NCBI GenBank assembly: GCA_002395155.1
Contig: DGWD01000043.1
Location: forward strand, 1-46,242
Length of the DNA: 46,242 bases
From: Treponema sp. UBA4267
Lineage (GTDB): Bacteria; Spirochaetota; Spirochaetia; Treponematales; Treponemataceae
Direction of reading: 5' to 3'
Shown: positions 16,945 through 25,666 of the stretch, piece after piece
Numbering within the stretch: position 1 is the first letter of the stretch
How the letters are laid out: each line of letters begins with the position of its first letter
Program-made: the position numbers and the translations under genes
Notes under the pieces: generated by a model
Seen by the model: the letters and a program-made list of their open reading frames with translations, nothing else
Told to the model about the DNA's origin: nothing
Database searches by the model: none

Positions 16945-18065
16945 TCAGCAACTCTCTCCCTCATCTCTGTTGCGGAAAGATTCAAGATTTCAGCTGCACG
17001 ACTTATTGTAATTTTTTCCTGTTCATAGGCCAGACGAACCAGTCTTTCAAATCTTTCTTCTGTAAAGCTGAAAGAAGAAAGTTCTGCCGGCTCATCTGAA
17101 GCAGGAACCATTTCAGATATAGAATTAGGCTCATAATTGTTTTTCAAATCATGGTCATATTTCAAGCGATAAAGTCTAGCAAACTCTATATACAAATAAC
17201 CAGGCTTAAAACGATCTCCTATAAGTGAATTCAAACGATACAAAACTGTTTTATAGCTTACACCAAAATACTGCTTTATCTGCAAAACAGCATCAACCCA
17301 AGAGATTCCCTTATGCGCTTCCCATTGTTTTTCAAAAGCTTTTTCTGGCATTAAAAACTCTACAGCAAAGGTATCTGCCTCTTTTTCTTCAGTTTCATTT
17401 TCTTCCGCAACTTCCCCATCAAAAGAAGTTTTATGAAGTATCAGATGTCCTAGCTCATGAGCTATAGTAAATATTTTACGTTCAACACTTATGTTCTCAC
17501 TGTTATTTACTATTATTGCAGGACCGCCATCTGCTTCATTTACAGAAAGACCAAAGGTTTTCTGGAAGTTAAAGTCATGAAGATAAAGTTTTATTCCCGC
17601 GTTTTCTATAAGAGAAACTATATCATACACAGGAGCATCTTCTTTGATATTAAAGATTTTTCTGACTTCTTTTGCTGCCTCTTTAGGATCTTTAGAAACA
17701 ACTTTCTTGAGTTTGTAATTTGATTTCTTCCCAGTTAATTCTTCAAGAGAAACATAATTCTTAAGCCAGATAGCAGAATCTATTTCCAGCTGATCTCTTT
17801 CTGCAACTTCTCTTGCTGTCAGCTTTGTATTAGTTCTGAATCTTAATGTCTTTAACTTTGGAGTTTCTGCCAGTAATTCAGGAAAAGAAACTCCAAGTGC
17901 TGTTGAGATTTTTATTAATGTTGAAGAATTTGGAGACGCTTTTTCATTAAGAATATTAGAAAGAGTCGCCGTTCCCAATCCGCTTTTTTCTGCCAGTTGA
18001 GGAATAGAAAGCTTCTGAAGTTTCATATACCTTCTGACATTTCTACCCAAATCTGCTAAAGCCAT
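16935..18065 (-). CDS. XRE-family regulator fused to an ImmA/IrrE metallopeptidase
   Basis: 376 residues from ATG 18065. N-terminal helix-turn-helix of XRE type (LQKLSIPQLAEKSGLGTATL, residues ~17-60). A central/C-terminal zinc-peptidase domain follows, with FTIAHELGHLILH near residue 203 giving the HExxH motif and a downstream EADTFAVEFLMP segment. A C-terminal region of about 100 residues has no clear assignment. Such proteins act as antitoxins or stress regulators. ATG 18065 is chosen because GGAGG lies 6 bases upstream; the GTG at 18077 overlaps that site. The gene has its own strong promoter overlapped by a 16-bp perfect palindrome, suggesting autorepression. It overlaps the broken PIN gene. 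Confidence 0.9.
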   Translation of the reverse strand: MALADLGRNVRRYMKLQKLSIPQLAEKSGLGTATLSNILNEKASPNSSTLIKISTALGVSFPELLAETPKLKTLRFRTNTKLTAREVAERDQLEIDSAIWLKNYVSLEELTGKKSNYKLKKVVSKDPKEAAKEVRKIFNIKEDAPVYDIVSLIENAGIKLYLHDFNFQKTFGLSVNEADGGPAIIVNNSENISVERKIFTIAHELGHLILHKTSFDGEVAEENETEEKEADTFAVEFLMPEKAFEKQWEAHKGISWVDAVLQIKQYFGVSYKTVLYRLNSLIGDRFKPGYLYIEFARLYRLKYDHDLKNNYEPNSISEMVPASDEPAELSSFSFTEERFERLVRLAYEQEKITISRAAEILNLSATEMRERVAEWL

Positions 18066-18077
18066 AATAACCTCCAC

Positions 18078-18093
18078 ATTATACTAGTATAAT
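18078..18093. promoter_or_regulatory. 16-bp palindromic operator over the -10 of the XRE/ImmA gene
   Basis: ATTATACT-AGTATAAT is a perfect inverted repeat. It covers the -10 box and the predicted start of transcription, the classic position for autorepression by an XRE protein. Confidence 0.65.
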
Positions 18094-18114
18094 ATAATAT
18101 GTGATTATTGTCAA
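18086..18114 (-). promoter_or_regulatory. Promoter of the XRE/ImmA gene
   Basis: Consensus TTGACA (18114-18109), 17-base spacer, TATACT (18091-18086) on the minus strand. It is the closest match to consensus in the window. Confidence 0.8.
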
Positions 18115-18146
18115 AAATAAAAATCAAATAGTTTTATATTAGATGA

Positions 18147-19244
18147 TTATAAATGAACTATCCAGAAGCCATTTTTGTCAGCACCATTGCGAGACAGCAA
18201 ATTCAATTTTTCTAAAGCTCTCAAATTAGTTCTAACAGTTTCTCTTGTTTTATTAATTTTTGCAGCAAGTTCATCATATGTATAACGATTGTTTTCCAGT
18301 AAAAGTTCCAAAAGAACGCGTTGCGTTTTGTTTACAGGCAGATTTACAGGCAGATTTTTGCCTGTATTTTCAGTTTTTGCATCATTTACAGGCAGATTTT
18401 GTGCTCTGATATGGCAATATCTGTTCTTAAGTTCATTTTTTTCTCCAAGCAATAGATTACGGAAAAACTTCTCCAGATATTCCGTATTCATATATATGCC
18501 CTTGTTCATGTTCGTATAATTTGCACGGACAAGTGCATTTCGGAAGTACCAGCTATTCTTTTCAAAAGGTTCATTGTTTACTTCAAAACCAAGCGAGTTC
18601 AAATACTTGATTGTAAACACTGCAGTAGTACGAGTATTACCTTCACCAAACGGATGAATCTGCCAGATATTTGCAATAAAGCGTGTAAGATGTTTTACGG
18701 TCTCGTCCTTAGTAAGCTTAGAATATTCAAAAGACTTTTCCTGTCTAAAATCATATTCCAAAGTCTGTCGAATCATATCTGCATTGGCATAAAGAACAGA
18801 TTCTCCGTCCAGAACCCACTCACGTTTTGAGATATTGTAGTCTCTGAATCGTCCAGCTTTTACCTTGTAGAAGACACCACTAAAAAGTCTTTTATGAATC
18901 GAAAGCAGCAAATCAGGCGTAAAGCTGAATGTTTTTTCTGCAAGAATTTCACGGATGCGGACAGAAACTTTATCTGCTTCTTCTGTATTATCTTCGTCTT
19001 CTGTTCTTCCCTGCCGAGTTTCGTAATAAGAATCAATAAGCTGCTTGGCTTGTTCAATAGTTATTTCACCATCAATATTTCGCTTTGCAGTTTCGTATAG
19101 ATATTTAGAAGGCGTAAGTCCATCCACCTGCTGCAAACCAATAGCTGTCTGCCAGAGCTTGCCGTTCTCCTGCTTGGCTGGTTCGCTCTGGAGAATGTAT
19201 GAGTCAAAGTCTATTTCGAAGGGGGATAATTTTTCTTTGGACAT
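18147..19244 (-). CDS. Fic-domain protein with C-terminal winged helix
   Basis: 365 residues. The Fic core carries HPFGEGNTR near residue 198, matching HPFxxGN(G/T)R, with the catalytic His and the anion-binding Arg. An N-terminal segment TAKRNIDGEITIEQAK occupies the place of the inhibitory helix in class-II Fic proteins, though Ser/Thr is replaced by Lys at the usual position. The C-terminal ~65 residues look like a winged helix (YTYDELAAKINKTRETVRTN). These proteins usually attach AMP to a target. The linker holds three copies of a 12-base repeat giving NLPVN. It starts 11 bp after the DUF262 gene and is likely in its operon. Confidence 0.9.
   Translation of the reverse strand: MSKEKLSPFEIDFDSYILQSEPAKQENGKLWQTAIGLQQVDGLTPSKYLYETAKRNIDGEITIEQAKQLIDSYYETRQGRTEDEDNTEEADKVSVRIREILAEKTFSFTPDLLLSIHKRLFSGVFYKVKAGRFRDYNISKREWVLDGESVLYANADMIRQTLEYDFRQEKSFEYSKLTKDETVKHLTRFIANIWQIHPFGEGNTRTTAVFTIKYLNSLGFEVNNEPFEKNSWYFRNALVRANYTNMNKGIYMNTEYLEKFFRNLLLGEKNELKNRYCHIRAQNLPVNDAKTENTGKNLPVNLPVNKTQRVLLELLLENNRYTYDELAAKINKTRETVRTNLRALEKLNLLSRNGADKNGFWIVHL
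18331..18396. repeat. 12-bp repeat TTTACAGGCAGA, three copies
   Basis: Two tandem copies at 18331-18342 and 18343-18354 and a third at 18385-18396. In the Fic protein they encode NLPVN in the linker between the Fic core and the winged helix. Confidence 0.8.
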
Positions 19245-19255
19245 TAATACCTCTC

Positions 19256-21058
19256 TTACAACTTCTCATAATAAGCTCTAATCTTAGCAGCCATCAATTT
19301 TCGTCTCTGAACTAAGAATTTTTCATAATCTTTGAATGTCCAATCTTTAATCTTTAAAGGAACACAGTTGTCTGCTAAATTCTTTTTTATAGCATCTTCT
19401 GATTTTAAATTGCCTATATGGTATTCCCCTGTTTTGCATTGTTCAAAGACTTTTGTAAAATATTTACAAGGTTCATCTTTGCCTACTGCGATGTTTGTTG
19501 GTGTATCAAGATAGGTAAAGTTTGCAACCTGATTATATTTAGCTTTGTCATTGATTCCGTTATCAATTAAATATTGTTTTGGGAAGATATGATGAACATC
19601 GCCCATTGTTGTTATAAGATTTGAAAATTTTGAACCTTCGTTGAACAGTGAATCACTTCCTTCCCTGCAGGAAGCAGCCCAGAACACACAAAGATATGGA
19701 CTGTTTACAGAAGAAGTTTCAAGGTTTTGCACAAGTTCAACATTCCAGAAAGTATCTGACAAAGTTTTTTCTACTTCCTCAAGCCATGGCAAAAATCCTT
19801 TTTCTTTGATTCGGCGTAAATCCAAATCCATTGCTGATTCTGGAGATGAAATATAACGGCCAGTCAAAGTGCTCATTACATACCAGCGCTGAACATAATT
19901 CTTTACCTTTGTTTTATCGATTGAAGAATCTTTCAACAAACGTAAATAAAGAGTGTATGCAAAATCCAGTGTGATATCTGATGTAATAAGTTTCTTAGAG
20001 ATAAAACCTGCATCTTTGATAGCAAGAACAAACTGTTTGAAGTTGTATTCGTTCATGTAATCAAGAACACCGTTAGAAAGATTTTTGAAGGTTTCTTCTG
20101 CGATAGATTCCTTAAAATCTTTTGTTTCAAAATCACGACCTTGCAAAAGACTTACCAGATCCTTCATTTTTCCACGAGGATATTGAGACATAAATGCAAC
20201 ACGAAGCATATCGCTATAATCAGGATCATAAATGTCATCATTATCATCTTTTAGCCATTTTAATTTTGGAGCATAATCAGTTTTTGCAAATTCTTCATCC
20301 TTGGTCATTTCTGGATACCATTTTGGATCCACAGCAAGATGAGAGAAATAGTCGATTGCTTTGCGAAGCATATTTCCGCCATAAGTTTCGTTTGCAGCGA
20401 TACGGCTCATTGCAAAGTCAGCCTGATTAAGCTTTGTTCCCTGACTGTTAATACGGATAAAGATCTCTGTTACTTCATCAATGCTCAGTTCTTTATCGAA
20501 AAGTTCAATTACACCAAGTTTACGATTTTTGATGTCGATAAGCTTTGTAATCTGCTGATTAATAGGTGTAATTTCTGGATTTGTCTCACAGAAGTTTTGA
20601 ACAAAAGAAAATGAATCAAAGCTTGTCTGGAATATTACAGAAATATCAGGAATCCATTTTTTATCTTTTAAGATAGCATTGTCCTGAACAGCAAAACATT
20701 CTTCATCATTTTTTGCAAAAGGATTATAAGCAATTGCAATATGCTTCTTTTCAAAATCAGCATTGAATACTTCAAGTCCGCTTAAAGCTGTCATCATTGC
20801 AGTAACACGTTGCTGTCCATCAATCATGATTTTCTTTCCAACAGAAAGGCTTCCATCTTTGAGCTTTAAATCCGGACTCTTAGAGATAATCAAATAACCA
20901 GTTGGATAACCTTTATAAAGAGAATCTACAAGGTCACGTACCTGCTTTCCCTTCCAGACAAACGGACGCTGTATTTCAGGGATAGCAATTTCGTTTGATT
21001 TGATGAAGTTTAAGATTTGTTCGACTGTGTAGTCGTGTACGCTGTATTTTTCGGACAT
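19256..21058 (-). CDS. DUF262 / GmrSD-like restriction protein
   Basis: 600 residues. The N-terminal DUF262 domain has IPEIQRPFVWKGKQVRDLVD and MIDGQQRVTAMM (DGQQR at 80-84), the ParB-like nucleotide-hydrolysing motif. The C-terminal half contains GDVHHIFPKQYL and NFTYLDTPTNI, fitting a DUF1524/HNH-type nuclease. The two GmrS and GmrD functions would be in one chain, as in type IV enzymes that cut modified phage DNA. ATG 21058 has AAGGAG eight bases upstream. A longer in-frame reading to 21145 runs through the non-coding RNA and its terminator and is rejected. The gene starts 18 bp after that terminator, followed 11 bp later by fic. Confidence 0.85.
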   Translation of the reverse strand: MSEKYSVHDYTVEQILNFIKSNEIAIPEIQRPFVWKGKQVRDLVDSLYKGYPTGYLIISKSPDLKLKDGSLSVGKKIMIDGQQRVTAMMTALSGLEVFNADFEKKHIAIAYNPFAKNDEECFAVQDNAILKDKKWIPDISVIFQTSFDSFSFVQNFCETNPEITPINQQITKLIDIKNRKLGVIELFDKELSIDEVTEIFIRINSQGTKLNQADFAMSRIAANETYGGNMLRKAIDYFSHLAVDPKWYPEMTKDEEFAKTDYAPKLKWLKDDNDDIYDPDYSDMLRVAFMSQYPRGKMKDLVSLLQGRDFETKDFKESIAEETFKNLSNGVLDYMNEYNFKQFVLAIKDAGFISKKLITSDITLDFAYTLYLRLLKDSSIDKTKVKNYVQRWYVMSTLTGRYISSPESAMDLDLRRIKEKGFLPWLEEVEKTLSDTFWNVELVQNLETSSVNSPYLCVFWAASCREGSDSLFNEGSKFSNLITTMGDVHHIFPKQYLIDNGINDKAKYNQVANFTYLDTPTNIAVGKDEPCKYFTKVFEQCKTGEYHIGNLKSEDAIKKNLADNCVPLKIKDWTFKDYEKFLVQRRKLMAAKIRAYYEKL

Positions 21059-21075
21059 TATGATTTCTCCTTTAT

Positions 21076-21243
21076 AAAAAAAGGGAAGAAAACAGAAACG
21101 ACTTTGTGTGTGTCGCCGTAATGCAAATGCAAAACTTTGACTCATTAATGCTTATCTGATATGATGAATTCAATTCAATCAAATAATTGTGCATTAAGAA
21201 TTACGCATATAAAATGCATAGCTGAAGTTTCTATTTTCTTCCC
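21076..21243 (-). ncRNA. Candidate DRT3 non-coding RNA with an ACACACACA tract
   Basis: On the minus strand the RNA starts with GGGAAGAAAATAGAAAC (21243-21227), which pairs over 17 positions with GTTTCTGTTTTCTTCCC (21099-21083), with one G-U pair. Seven U follow (21082-21076). Inside, TTAATGC (21197-21191) and GCATTAA (21151-21145) form a second helix. ACACACACA (21113-21105) lies just before the closing 3' arm, flanked by GAC and GTC. A promoter (TTGTTG-16-TAGAAT) places the transcript start at the first G of the helix. It directly follows the second RT gene. Known DRT3 systems pair two RTs with a non-coding RNA; the AC tract would suit a template for GT-repeat DNA. That function is inferred. 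Confidence 0.82.
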
Positions 21244-21247
21244 AATT

Positions 21248-21275
21248 ATTCTAAGTTATTCATATGGAGCAACAA
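21248..21275 (-). promoter_or_regulatory. Promoter of the DRT3 RNA
   Basis: TTGTTG (21275-21270), 16-base spacer, TAGAAT (21253-21248) on the minus strand. It overlaps the last codons and stop of the second RT gene, and its spacing to the first G of the RNA is right. Confidence 0.6.
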
Positions 21276-23151
21276 ATTCTTTCTTTTGCAATTTTCTATT
21301 AAAGTCTATATTCTGGCTCCAATCAGTAAATATAGTTTTATCTTTAATATAATCTACTACTTTTTCCTGTTGATTGGAAGTAAGTTCAAAACCATAATTA
21401 TCATTAAGTTTTTTGACAAAAAGCAGTTTTTCATCTCTTGTAACTCCGGGGTAAGTTAAATAGTCGAAGATAAGCAAGAAATGGTCTGCTTTTTTTAAAT
21501 TCAAATCCAAACATTTTATATAATCTAATATTTTATTTCTTTGCTTAATATAGATATCATTGTTACTTGTAAAAGCCAGCAATGTAGTACAAGTAAAATA
21601 ATCAAATCGTTCAGATGTCAAAACAGTTGAAACTATCTCATTGATATCCTTTTCAGGAATCTTTTCAGTAAAATTGATACTTTTTAGAACTAACAATAAA
21701 TTAGCTATTTCTATAAACTCATTTTTATCTTTATTGATTTCCTTTTTTATTATATGCAATATTTCATCAAATATTAATTTATTCACATTGTTCGTTTCAT
21801 TTTCATCGAAATTAGCCTTCATAAAATTATTGATATTTACCAATATGTAAGAAAGCTTATTGCAAGGTGTAATTCTTATATCTAAAGAAAAAACATAAAA
21901 ACATAATTCAAGAATGATTTCTATCCAAGCTAAAGCAACCTTTTTTGATTCATCATTTAATGACAAATTTGGATTTACTAGTCTTTTTACCATGTTTTTT
22001 AGACGATGAAAAACATATGAGTCTACAGAAAAAACAGAAGTATTATTTCGATATAATATGTTCTTTAATCGATTTATAAAGCGTGTATAAGATATTTTTA
22101 GAGGTTCAAAACTAATTCTATTATCAGCAATTTTTATGCAATCAGATAATTCGTTAAAAAGAAATTGTAATTCATCTTTCGCTGCTGAGACATCCGAAGC
22201 AAAAGGAACTAAAAAGTCCTTCTCCTTATTATCATTTAGATAAAGTCTAAATGGTTCTAGTTCTTCACGTATAACTTTTTCAATCAATTCCAAATTATCG
22301 ATTTTATTGGAAAAAACAAACATGTCATCTACATATCTGTAAATTTCATAATCCTTATACAATTTCAATCTATAATCTTCTGAAGCTAACCTTTTTTCAA
22401 TCCGTAAATCTATATATTGAAAAATTATCTCTGCAAATATTCTTGAGAATTCTGGACCAATAATTATACCCGCCGTTTCATCGTAATTAACATGTTGCAT
22501 AAATTTATCGAATTTCTGTTCAAAATTTAATTCTCTTCTTTGCTGTTTAGCAACATCTTTTGTTTTTACAACCCAACTAATTGTATGGGTATAAATACTT
22601 GAAAAGCAATTTGAAACATCTAACTTACGTAGAAAAGCATATTTCTTTTCTAATTTTATAAACTGTCGAGAATCATAGAATTTATATAAAAGGCGATAAT
22701 TTGAATACTTAAAATAATTTGACGCTGTAATTATATCATCATCTTCTTCACTTAAGCATCCCTTTTTATAAAACTTATCAGAAATAGCAGATGGATAACG
22801 TAAAGAAAAATTGCTTTTTGTACATAGATATATGATATAGTCAGAATACTCTTCATATAACTCACACAAGTCCAATTGAGATAATGGATGAGGTAAACTT
22901 AGTTTTCGTTTTTTTGTATCTTTTCGTATTATACTGAAAGAATACGGGATAAAGAAAAAATTATTATCCTTTTCAATTTTATAAATAATTGAATTTAGTT
23001 TCTCAAATACCTGTTTATTTGAACTTAAATCTTTGATTAAAGAATGAAATCCGTCATTTGAAAAAATAAGAGTTGTTTCATATGGTAGAACATCTGTAAG
23101 AAGAGGTCTATATTTATCAGATAAATCAACAAATGCTAATTTTTTAGACAT
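21256..23151 (-). CDS. drt3b: Antiviral reverse transcriptase, DRT3 type, second subunit
   Basis: 631 residues. RT motifs are: motif A with Asp178 in FLRKLDVSNCFSSIY, motif B-like ETAGIIIGPEFSRIFAE (225-241), and motif C YVDD (273-276). The N-terminal 170 residues and the C-terminal ~300 residues match no known fold; the C-terminal part is helical. It lacks the X (maturase) and En domains of group II intron RTs. Length and pairing with a ~400-residue RT agree with Drt3b. The start overlaps the first RT gene by 8 bp. Base composition is notably AT-rich. In DRT3 the two RTs act with a non-coding RNA to make DNA in response to phage; which strand this subunit makes here is unknown. Confidence 0.85.
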   Translation of the reverse strand: MSKKLAFVDLSDKYRPLLTDVLPYETTLIFSNDGFHSLIKDLSSNKQVFEKLNSIIYKIEKDNNFFFIPYSFSIIRKDTKKRKLSLPHPLSQLDLCELYEEYSDYIIYLCTKSNFSLRYPSAISDKFYKKGCLSEEDDDIITASNYFKYSNYRLLYKFYDSRQFIKLEKKYAFLRKLDVSNCFSSIYTHTISWVVKTKDVAKQQRRELNFEQKFDKFMQHVNYDETAGIIIGPEFSRIFAEIIFQYIDLRIEKRLASEDYRLKLYKDYEIYRYVDDMFVFSNKIDNLELIEKVIREELEPFRLYLNDNKEKDFLVPFASDVSAAKDELQFLFNELSDCIKIADNRISFEPLKISYTRFINRLKNILYRNNTSVFSVDSYVFHRLKNMVKRLVNPNLSLNDESKKVALAWIEIILELCFYVFSLDIRITPCNKLSYILVNINNFMKANFDENETNNVNKLIFDEILHIIKKEINKDKNEFIEIANLLLVLKSINFTEKIPEKDINEIVSTVLTSERFDYFTCTTLLAFTSNNDIYIKQRNKILDYIKCLDLNLKKADHFLLIFDYLTYPGVTRDEKLLFVKKLNDNYGFELTSNQQEKVVDYIKDKTIFTDWSQNIDFNRKLQKKEFVAPYE

Positions 23152-24364
23152 ATTTTAACACCTTGCATAATTCCTGTATTTTTTGTTCACTGAATTTGAC
23201 TTTCATTTTTGAATAGAAGCCAGAACGGATATTTAATTTTAAGAGTTTTTCTTTTTGCGCTGTAGTTAAATGTAGTTTTATTCTTTTCGAAAGCCGAGAA
23301 TTACTTGTTATCAAATAGTTTTTGAATTGATTTATTTTATTTAGAGACGAATTATCTGATAAATATTTATAGTTGTAATAAATACCAGTCATTAAGATTC
23401 CATTTGCATTTGAATCAAGTTGATAATTGCTAAAAATTAATCGTATTCTATCATAGAAACTATCAAAATTTTTATTTTGTATAAAAATCAATGCAGCTTT
23501 TATAATACGTCGCTTTATTTTATCAATTTTTGATGAAGAAATGTAAATATCAAGTTTTCGATATTTTTCCATATTACCATATTTGTTTTTCTCTTTTTCA
23601 AGCTGGCCTTTAATTGCAAATTCATACCCCAAGAAATCAAAGTGATATGTTTTTACATCACAGTTTTTAATTTTATGTACTACTCTTTTAGATTCATTCA
23701 ATGTTAGATTTAATCCTTTTGAATTTGAGATATATGTATTTATTTCTTCAGAAATATCTTCAGAAGAGATGATAATTATATCATCCACATATCTTGCAAA
23801 ATATGAAACTTTACAATTAATTTTGAGATATTTATCTAAATCTCGTAAATACAATTCTGATAATGAAGCACTAAATGGAATTCCACGTGGTAAACCACTA
23901 CCAGAAGTTTTGTTTATTACTGATTCAATATATGAAACATTCTGAAAAGAAATAATACCGTCATCTCTTAATCGTTGAATTAATTTCGCCGTATCAATTG
24001 ATTCATAGAATGAAGAAATATCTAATTTGATTACATAAAATTCATTTGTTGATTTAAGAATTGAAATAAGTTGCTTTATGATTCTATCTCTATTTGCTTG
24101 TTTTACCTTATAAACTCTTTTTACAAGTTTATCCAAATAGCGAAGAACTATCTTACTTTCAATATCTCCAGCTAAATACAAAGGTTTGTCATATAAATAA
24201 GTTTTATTGATATTGAAAGTAAAATTTTGAGAACTTATATTTGCATAAATTCTCTTTATAATTTCATTAAAATCTACAAATTCTGAGTCTCCTTTTTCTT
24301 TATATAATTCATGCTTATGAATTAATTGTCTGACATCCCGCTCTGTAATAATTTGCTCTAACAT
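23144..24364 (-). CDS. drt3a: Antiviral reverse transcriptase, DRT3 type, first subunit
   Basis: 406 residues. RT motifs are clear: motif A Asp115 in YVIKLDISSFYESID, motif B GLPRGIPFSASLSELYL (157-173), and motif C YVDD (192-195), then HFDFLGYEF of the thumb region. The C-terminal third is basic and helical. No maturase or endonuclease domain is present. Length and position before a larger second RT match Drt3a. ATG 24364 is only 3 bp after the hsdS stop with GGGGAG upstream, so it is expressed with the restriction genes. Composition is much more AT-rich than hsdM or hsdR, a sign of separate acquisition. It probably extends DNA on the non-coding RNA at 21076-21243. Confidence 0.85.
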   Translation of the reverse strand: MLEQIITERDVRQLIHKHELYKEKGDSEFVDFNEIIKRIYANISSQNFTFNINKTYLYDKPLYLAGDIESKIVLRYLDKLVKRVYKVKQANRDRIIKQLISILKSTNEFYVIKLDISSFYESIDTAKLIQRLRDDGIISFQNVSYIESVINKTSGSGLPRGIPFSASLSELYLRDLDKYLKINCKVSYFARYVDDIIIISSEDISEEINTYISNSKGLNLTLNESKRVVHKIKNCDVKTYHFDFLGYEFAIKGQLEKEKNKYGNMEKYRKLDIYISSSKIDKIKRRIIKAALIFIQNKNFDSFYDRIRLIFSNYQLDSNANGILMTGIYYNYKYLSDNSSLNKINQFKNYLITSNSRLSKRIKLHLTTAQKEKLLKLNIRSGFYSKMKVKFSEQKIQELCKVLKYV

Positions 24365-24367
24365 ATT

Positions 24368-25654
24368 TTACAACTCCCCTCTAAACGCACGCGCCAGAAT
24401 TGATTTTTTTAGCAGGGCGATTTGGTCTAGGACGGTTTGAGCAGCTTCTTTGGCACGGGATTCTTTTTCTAGTACAGTGTCTAGGAAATTGACAATTGAT
24501 AGTTGATAATTTAGGGGTGGTAGTTTTATAGGTAGATTACAAACTGTCTTCTGATTTATTTTAGGCATATTTCCAGCAGTACCTGTTGCATTATTTCTAA
24601 AATAAGCAAGAGATTCTTCTGTTTTTAATTGATATGCAATAAATGCATTTGAGACAGTCTCTTTCACTTGTAATTTCATCATCAAATCAGGATAAATAAA
24701 CTCATGTTCTCCGCCTGTATAAATTGCACTAGTTCCAACTTTATCTAGGGAATTTGCGCGCTGTATTAAAATATCACCAGGTTTCAACCAAAGAAATGAA
24801 TCATCAGAAATATCAGCTTCTATATATTTACAAAATTCAGGTCTAAAATACCCACTAGTTGTTGCTGATAGAGACATAGTTTTATATGGAGTTTCATAAT
24901 CAACCGCTGTTGTTGAATATCCATTTCGAGGTTTTTCTATGAGAACATCTTCTAGTTTTTTTTCTTCCCAATCTTCAATTGACAATTCTTCATTATCAAT
25001 TTTCAATTGTCCAGTGAAGGCTTTGTGTAGGATGGCGGCTTTGCGGTTTTCGAAGCTGTCTAGCACTGCTTGCGTTTTTTCTTGGGCTTGGTCCAGTTTT
25101 GCGAACATTGTTTCTATGCGGTTTACGATGCGCTCTTGTTCGGTGAGTGTTGGAGGAAGAGGAAATGGAATATTTTTCAAAGTTCCAACACTAACTCCTC
25201 CAATTAGTCCATGACGCTCTTTCATAAATGAATAAAAAAATGCATTTGTTTGTAAATAATAATAAACTAATTTTGGTTCAACATTCTTACATACAAAAGC
25301 ACACAGTTTATTTCCAAAACAAACTTGTTCAGATGTAATTCCCAGTTTCTTACCTGCGCTTCCACCTTCAATACATAACAATGGAGTATTAGCTGGAACT
25401 GTCTTAAAATTTTCGTAATCTGATATTTTTACGCCATTTTCATAATTTATTGTTCCATCAAAATCAACATCTTTTGTTCCAATAAAATTGAGACCTTCTG
25501 TTATACCTGTATATTTTTCTTTTTTTACATTTTCATTAATACTGTTACCAGTAAAAATATCTGCAAAATTAGATGCTCTTTCCCACTTCCACCCTTCCGG
25601 CAGTTCATACGGTGCTTCTATTTCTGTCTGTTCTATCTCAACTTTCTTTGCCAT
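24368..25654 (-). CDS. hsdS: Type I restriction-modification specificity subunit
   Basis: 428 residues with the standard two target-recognition domains. TRD1 starts at YELPEGWKWERASNFADI and TRD2 after residue ~225 at DWEEKKLEDVLIEKPRNGYS. Central and C-terminal coiled coils share a repeat (TQAVLDSFENRKAAILHKAF and AQTVLDQIALLKKSILARAF), which lets HsdS act as a pseudo-dimer. It directs HsdM and HsdR to a bipartite site; the site cannot be read from sequence. It starts 12 bp after the AlbA-type gene. The more typical neighbour, hsdM, lies beyond that gene. No second hsdS or invertase is present. Confidence 0.93.
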   Translation of the reverse strand: MAKKVEIEQTEIEAPYELPEGWKWERASNFADIFTGNSINENVKKEKYTGITEGLNFIGTKDVDFDGTINYENGVKISDYENFKTVPANTPLLCIEGGSAGKKLGITSEQVCFGNKLCAFVCKNVEPKLVYYYLQTNAFFYSFMKERHGLIGGVSVGTLKNIPFPLPPTLTEQERIVNRIETMFAKLDQAQEKTQAVLDSFENRKAAILHKAFTGQLKIDNEELSIEDWEEKKLEDVLIEKPRNGYSTTAVDYETPYKTMSLSATTSGYFRPEFCKYIEADISDDSFLWLKPGDILIQRANSLDKVGTSAIYTGGEHEFIYPDLMMKLQVKETVSNAFIAYQLKTEESLAYFRNNATGTAGNMPKINQKTVCNLPIKLPPLNYQLSIVNFLDTVLEKESRAKEAAQTVLDQIALLKKSILARAFRGEL

Positions 25655-25666
25655 TTACCTTCTCCG

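Noticed and set aside
21059..21145. Longer N-terminus for the DUF262 protein (from 21145)
   Set aside because: This stretch is the 3' half and terminator of the candidate RNA; ATG 21058 has a strong AAGGAG, and homologous DUF262 proteins start near that point.
21256..24364. Group II intron, retron or diversity-generating retroelement
   Set aside because: There are two RTs, no maturase or endonuclease domain, no msr/msd-like inverted arrangement and no template/variable repeat pair.
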